Shown piece by piece: positions 59,038 through 64,000 of a DNA stretch of 64,000 nt. The stretch is taken from the NCBI GenBank assembly GCA_030015575.1, contig CM057346.1:560424315-560488314 (forward strand), given 5' to 3'. The notes below the pieces were generated by a model. The model made no database searches. It had not been told where the DNA came from and was given only the letters and a program-made list of their open reading frames with translations. This stretch comes from Agapanthus africanus (lineage: Eukaryota > Streptophyta > Magnoliopsida > Asparagales > Amaryllidaceae). The position numbers were made by a program, and so were the translations under genes. Numbering within the stretch: the first letter of the stretch is position 1; each line of letters opens with the position of its first letter.

Positions 59038-59640
59038 TCAATCAACAATCGACATCGGTCGCTCCTCAAAGGTTAAATCGTCCCTTACAGTCAGCTCCGA
59101 ATGATCTAGCACGTATATTTCATCTCGAACATACTTACGGAGTTGAGATACATGAAACACGTCATGAACATTCGCCAAAGATTGTGGTAACGCCAATCGA
59201 TAAGCCACTTCTCCAACACGCTCCATAATCTCGAAAGGTCCCACGAATCGAGGACTGAGCTTGTCTCGACTCCCAAAATAAATTACTCTTCTAGTCGGTG
59301 ATATCTTCAAGAACACAAGATTACCAATAGTGAACTCTAGAGGTCTTCTCGATATATCGGCCCAACTCTTCTGTCGATCATGTGCTGCCTTCATGTGATT
59401 CCGGATAGTATTAACATTCTCTACTGTTTGCACGATCACATCCGGTCCCAACAATCTTCGTTCTCCAACAGCATCCCAACAAACGGGTGAGCGACACTTG
59501 CGACCATACACTGCTTCGAATGGAGCCATCTGAATAGTCGCCTGAAAGCTGTTATTGTAAGAAAACTTCATCAAGTGTAGATGATCCTCCCACGAACCCT
59601 TGAAGTCCAACATGTAAGCTCTCAACATGTCTTCAAGAGT
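59038..59640 (-). pseudogene. Integrase C-terminal part, joined by deletion to RT
   Basis: Begins abruptly with [20 protein letters not shown], then APFEAVYGRKCRSPVCWD, and the GPFEIMERVGEVAYRLALP and NVHDVFHVSQLRKY blocks. The zinc finger and the first two catalytic residues are gone. Open 196 codons. Confidence 0.85.
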
Positions 59641-60062
59641 TCAGCATGCTCTTCAAGGCTCCTCGAGTAGACCAGAATATCATCGATGAATACCACTATA
59701 AACTGGTCCAAGAACGGTGAAAAGATTCGGTTCATTAAGTCCATAAATATCGCCGGTGCATTCGTGACTTCGAATGGCATCACTAAATACTCGTAATGTC
59801 CATATCGAGTTCGGAATGCGGTCTTACAAATATTCTCTGATTTAACTCGGACCTGATGATATCCGGATCGCAAATCCAGCTTCGAGAATACCCTCGCGCC
59901 ACCGAGTTGCTCGAATAATTCGCCAATGCGAGGGATCGGGTACTTGTTCTTAATAGTCATCCGGTTTAATTCTCGATAATCGATGCACATTCTCCTTGTG
60001 CCATCCTTCTTCTTTACTAGAAGAACTGGAGCTCCCAAGGTGAATTGCTGTTGTGAATCCAA
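59622..60062 (-). pseudogene. Reverse transcriptase, truncated
   Basis: Shows [50 protein letters not shown] (family has FGLTNAPA) and [18 protein letters not shown], with the catalytic Asp pair. It stops at the deletion junction, so thumb, RNase H and integrase N-terminus are missing. Confidence 0.88.
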
Positions 60063-60367
60063 CCCTTCTCAAGTAATTCGGTAACCTGCTTCTAGACTTC
60101 TTCCAACTCCACTGGTGCCATCGGATAGTACGCCCTTGAAATTGGCGCTGCATTAGGATCAAGATCGATCGCGAACTCCACATCTCATTTTGGCGGTAAA
60201 CCCGAGATGTTCTCGAACACGCCCATGAACTTTCAAACTACAGCTGGCGCTTCCTCTTTATCAACTTCCATCGATGAAAGAATATTGTTTGTCGGCCTAG
60301 CCCTAAACTCGACTGGCCCGACAGAACTGCTAACTCTAGCAAAAACAAACTCCGGATGCCCGAGAAT

Positions 60368-60988
60368 CTAGAAAATCACTTTCTTTGCCCTACAATCAAT
60401 GTGAGCGTAGAAAGTGCCGAGAAAATCCATTCCCAAGACAACATTATAACTGCCGGTATCGATCACCAAGAAATCTGCAAATAACTTCCGTCCGCAAATA
60501 ACAACTGAACAATCCTTACACTCACTACTAGCTATGATCTTCCCATTCCCGGTGTGTATGTCCCAACAACTAGACAGGGTCGTGCAATTAATTGAATGTG
60601 CAACAATAAACTTGGACGACATAAAACAATGGGACACACCAGAATCGAATAATGCTAATGCGGAAAAATCATGAACAAGTAGGATACCTGAAACAACTTC
60701 ATCTGAAGCCTTGGCCTCTTCAGTCGTCAGGGTAAAGGCTCGAGCTTGATTAGGTCCCTGAGTTATCTGCTTCTGCCCCTGAAACTGCCTTTGCGGTGGC
60801 CTCTGAACATCATCTTTCAAACGAAGCTTCGACGGACAAGCATTGATAGTATGATCCGCTGATCCACAAACCAAACAAAGTCCCCGTATCCTTCGACACC
60901 CCCTCTGCACGTGTCCGGGTAAATGGCAGTAATCACAAATTACGCTCTTTTTCTGATTTGCTATAACGGGCTTCTTCATCGGCACCAC
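60368..60988 (-). pseudogene. Gag knuckle and aspartic protease
   Basis: CDYCHLPGHVQRGC knuckle near 60930, a second Cys/His group LCLVCGSADHTINACP, then ALFDSGVSHCFMSSKF (protease Asp-Ser-Gly) and YNVVLGMDFLGTFYAHIDC. The protease frame ends in a stop before the RT region; reading on in broken frames gives KEEAPAVV and ISGLPPK words of the spacer. Confidence 0.88.
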
Positions 60989-61795
60989 GCCACGTCAATT
61001 CACCGGAATACCTCTGCGTATAAGCGCTCGATTCGGCGTAAACGCCGGCTTCCGTACCACAACTGCCTACTGCTGCGTACCCCCAGTCTTCGCTGATAAG
61101 CTCTGCTGCTCTCTGGCTGCTTTAAGCACTTGCGAGAAAGTGATCAATCCCAGAGATATAATGTGCCTCTGGATTTCCACGTCCAAACTGCGCATAAACG
61201 TTCGTGCCTTATCAGCTTCTTTGGCCACCAAAGGTCCAGCGAATCGGCTGAGCCGTGTCTACTCAGCCGCATGCGTATCCACGGATACGCCGTTCTGCTT
61301 CAAGCTGATAAACTTTTCTTCCATTTCTTCCCGTGCAGTCTGCTAAAAGAACTTCTCCAAGAAACTCTGCGAGAAAGTTGCCCAACTGATCGGCTTGGGC
61401 AAACGGGTCTCTTCCACGAGCTACCACTCGCGGGCATAGTCCACCAATTGGATGCGTATGACATCCACTCTCTTGTCCTCTGGAATTTATGCTGCAACAA
61501 GTAGATTCTCGGTATCGACCAGCCACTGCTCCGCTGGCAACGGCTCCTCCAAACTAGTGAAAATGGACGGACCAAGTCTCCTGAAATCCGCCACGGTACC
61601 CACACGCTTTACTGGTTTGGCCACAACATTGTTTACGGACTGCTGGACGGTCCGCAAACCTTCCTGAAAAGCTTCAGCTTGCCGCTGGTTCAGCTCGGTT
61701 TGCCGCTTCTGGTTCTCCAGCATCTCACGAATTACTCTAAGCAAAGCGGCGTCATCAACACGCCTCTGGTACGATCGCAGATTCCTGTCTGCCAT
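60989..61795 (-). pseudogene. Gag of the chromovirus, several stops and a frameshift
   Basis: Starts at ATG 61795 (MADRNLRSYQRRVDDAALLR). It has the conserved FRRLGPSIFTSLEEPLPAEQW core, then a frameshift near 61490 and words RIPEDKRVDVIRIQLVDYA, SWATFSQSFLEKFF with stops in between. Confidence 0.82.
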
Positions 61796-62210
61796 GGTCC
61801 TGCAACCAAGACACCGAAAAGGTTTAGTATGATAAACAAGATTCAAAACTTTCGATGAATAATGACCATAAATAAAGAATATGAATCAAGACTAGAACTC
61901 CAAGTTACTTAAATAGAGTACCGCATTGTAACCATACGGCTGTACATAGTTACAATCACATAATTCCACTCAAGTCGTCCAAATCCTAGTATCAGAATCA
62001 AAAGAACAGGGAGAAACAATAGGGAACCAAAAGGTTTCAAGCGGAGATGCAAAGTTGGTTACATATCGTCAAGACAAGGGTCGAAAGAAAGATATGATTC
62101 AAGAATCACGATAACAATGTGGCAGGACATGTTCCTAATTACAGGTTTTTTGATTCGTGTATTGGGTCCAATACCCAACTACAAAAGAATCAAACCCAAT
62201 TAACCTAAAT

Positions 62211-62228
62211 CCTATGGTTCTGATACCA
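62211..62228 (-). other. Primer binding site of the chromovirus
   Basis: TGGTATCAGAACCATAGG on the - strand, 9 bases after the LTR end, complementary to the 3' end of initiator methionine tRNA in its first ten bases. Confidence 0.9.
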
Positions 62229-62237
62229 AACAAACCC

Positions 62238-64000
62238 TGTGACGTCCCGCTTCCTAGAGTGCGCTAAGATCGGCACATAACAGAGCCAACCATGCTACCT
62301 GTGGCTAGGAAACATCCCTCCACAGTCACATTAAGGTTGTTTATAAGATATCAAGAACAGTAGAAATAAAATAAACTATCTAATACATGTCCATGAGCCA
62401 GAATAAACGAGTCAAGAAATAATATGCGGAAGCAATAGATCCAAGTAACAATAACAATCTGGAAAAATACGTCCCAAATACGGGCTCACATCAGGAAATA
62501 AAAATGCTGAAAGGAAACTAAACTAGAAGACTAACAAGGTCCTCACTGCTCGGCCTGTCGGCTGAAGTACTCCTGCTCGGCCTACGACAAGGGTAGCGGA
62601 TCTGGGCCATGCAAAACCCAGACGTCAGAGCGTCACAATAACAACAATAATATAATCATGGGGTAACAGGATATGCAGGCATGAATTATAAAATGGTAAC
62701 ATGAATGTAATAAGTTAGCAGGGATATCGAACGGTGAAGCGTAACAGTATATGTGAAGTGCAGCGATAAAACTAAACTGTGCTACTGGGTTAACTACTCT
62801 CAAGTTTGTGAAATCAATTTAATGAATCGTCGATGTAACTAAATAGTATCCCGTGCATGCCCGGGACCACGGTCAAGACTCTCGGGCTGAATCCGAGACG
62901 TGTCGCTAGACGGTAAACAGGTAACATGTACAGACGAATGATGTCAGCAGCATCATCCGGGGCTGGCCTAGCCCGTAAAACTGATCAGTATAAGCATCGA
63001 ACTGTCGAGCTACAAGTCAGATTTCATCATTGATTTCCCCATACCCCCAAGTTATGTGTTCAAGTCAGGCATTGATAAATCTGGAGCTAATGCCAACACA
63101 GGATCAAGCAGGTACAGGTTTGTCTATACAGACAACAGGATATGTCCATCGGGACAACATGTCAAGATTGTCGGCATTAGAAACAAGATCAGGTATCAAG
63201 TCAAGTAATGATATATCAGGTCATGTCAGGTAGTGTACATGTATCAAATGGGTGCCCAACAGTAAAATGTAGCAAGTATTGAATCAGGATAGAATACGGA
63301 TGTACAATAAAAGCATGGGTGCATGAATATTTACCAGGGGTTACACCATGACTAAGCAGGATGCACAATATCAAACATGGGGTGCTAATGTACTAATAAT
63401 ATGAGTTAATGCAATATGGGGTGCAACTAGATATGCAGAATTAATGGTATGGATACACAAATAGACATGGATGCATAACTAACTATCAGGGGTTACAACT
63501 ATAGTTCCAAAACTAAATGGGATGCACATTATCTAGCATGGGGTACTAATGTATTAATAATATGAGCTAATATGATCTGTAGTTGCAGCTACATGTATAT
63601 TAAATGATATGGATGCATACGGGTATCCGAAAACAGTAAAACTTTAGTATGGATGTATAATATGATAAACGGGTAACATTTTACTCATATGGGTGCATAA
63701 TACTATAGCTTGCATGTAGCAAGATGAATTAGCATGCGACTAGATATGTAAATAATGATGTGGATGCACACGGATATCCGAAATCGGTAAAACAGTAAAA
63801 TGGTAATGTGGGATGCATAACTAAATATTATGTGATGTTATTATTCAAATGGGTGCAATATATTGTAATATAGCATGTATCAACTTGCCTCGATTGGATC
63901 ACACGACGGATACGTACGGCACGTCCGACGTCGGTAAATCGTCGCAACACACATGGCACACGGGACAGGTCCAGGAAAAGCAAGAAGGTAACCACGCTGA
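62238..64000 (-). repeat. 5' LTR of the chromovirus, partial
   Basis: Matches 51970-53721 along its whole visible length, same repeats and order. It continues past the window edge; about 1.5 kb is missing. Confidence 0.92.

Larger units (their letters stand above)
51970..64000 (-). mobile_element. Ty3/gypsy chromovirus, internally deleted, runs off the right edge
   Basis: 3' LTR 51970-58838 (interrupted by a solo LTR), internal region 58839-62237, 5' LTR from 62238 to beyond 64000, all on the - strand. The LTR begins TGTAACACCC on the sense strand, as in chromoviruses, and the primer binding site matches initiator methionine tRNA. A degenerate chromodomain follows integrase. The internal region is only 3.4 kb instead of about 5 kb owing to a deletion between RT and integrase. 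CTACA at 51965-51969 is the expected target duplication; its partner is outside the window. It is inserted in a MULE gene. Confidence 0.93.

Overview
This window is nuclear DNA of a flowering plant, probably a eudicot. The evidence is two intron-containing genes of plant families with GT-AG introns, AT-rich intergenic DNA, and a dense load of LTR retrotransposons and Mutator-like elements. The species cannot be named from the sequence. Two complete host genes are recognisable. One is an S1/P1-type nuclease gene (+ strand, 8 exons, 21828-23802, 304 codons by my splice model). The other is an ABA4 gene (- strand, 6 exons, 31389 down to 25858, 245 codons). They lie tail to tail, about 2 kb apart. 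Exons of a third, unidentified gene are visible on the - strand at 35.4-38.1 kb. Nearly everything else is transposon-derived.

Layout. 1-11265: a decayed Ty3/gypsy element of the Tat lineage (- strand) with a 2.5 kb 5' LTR; the left window edge cuts its integrase. 11266-14495: older DNA with a broken orphan ORF and two minisatellites. 14496-16907: a solo LTR of the same Tat family in opposite orientation, with a perfect CCAAC target duplication. 17019-18715: an LTR of a second family (LTR-B). 18716-21800: AT-rich intergenic DNA with a degenerate GAAAATGAGGG repeat field and a MITE-like segment. 21828-23802: nuclease gene. 23803-25857: AT-rich repeat field. 25858-31389: ABA4, whose 3 kb first intron carries a second LTR-B solo LTR with target duplication ATGTG. 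31990-33181: truncated Ty1/copia. 33182-38600: intergenic DNA, unidentified exons and a GC-rich relic mini-gene. 38604-42002: a young Ty1/copia element (259 bp LTRs, target duplication TGATG) whose long ORF lacks the whole reverse transcriptase. 43552-45075: MULE transposase pseudogene. 45076-51200: AT-rich intergenic DNA with a permuted duplication and a Tat-like LTR remnant. 51469-51882: N-terminal part of a second MULE protein, cut off by a chromovirus. 51970-64000+: Ty3/gypsy chromovirus (- strand) with a 3.2 kb LTR, itself interrupted by a 3.6 kb solo LTR (target duplication AGTGG) and internally deleted between reverse transcriptase and integrase; its 5' LTR runs off the right edge.

The most unusual signal is inside the LTRs. 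The Tat-family LTR is largely built of short interrupted palindromes (arms of 5-10 bp, loops of about 3-5 nt, one every 25 bp or so in places), present at corresponding positions in both copies, together with tandem repeats rich in CACGTG and AGCGCT. A weaker version of the same architecture occurs in LTR-B. No bacterial-type system, CRISPR array, rRNA or tRNA gene was seen. Exon boundaries were assigned by eye from splice consensus, phase and protein-family match; no alignment was run.
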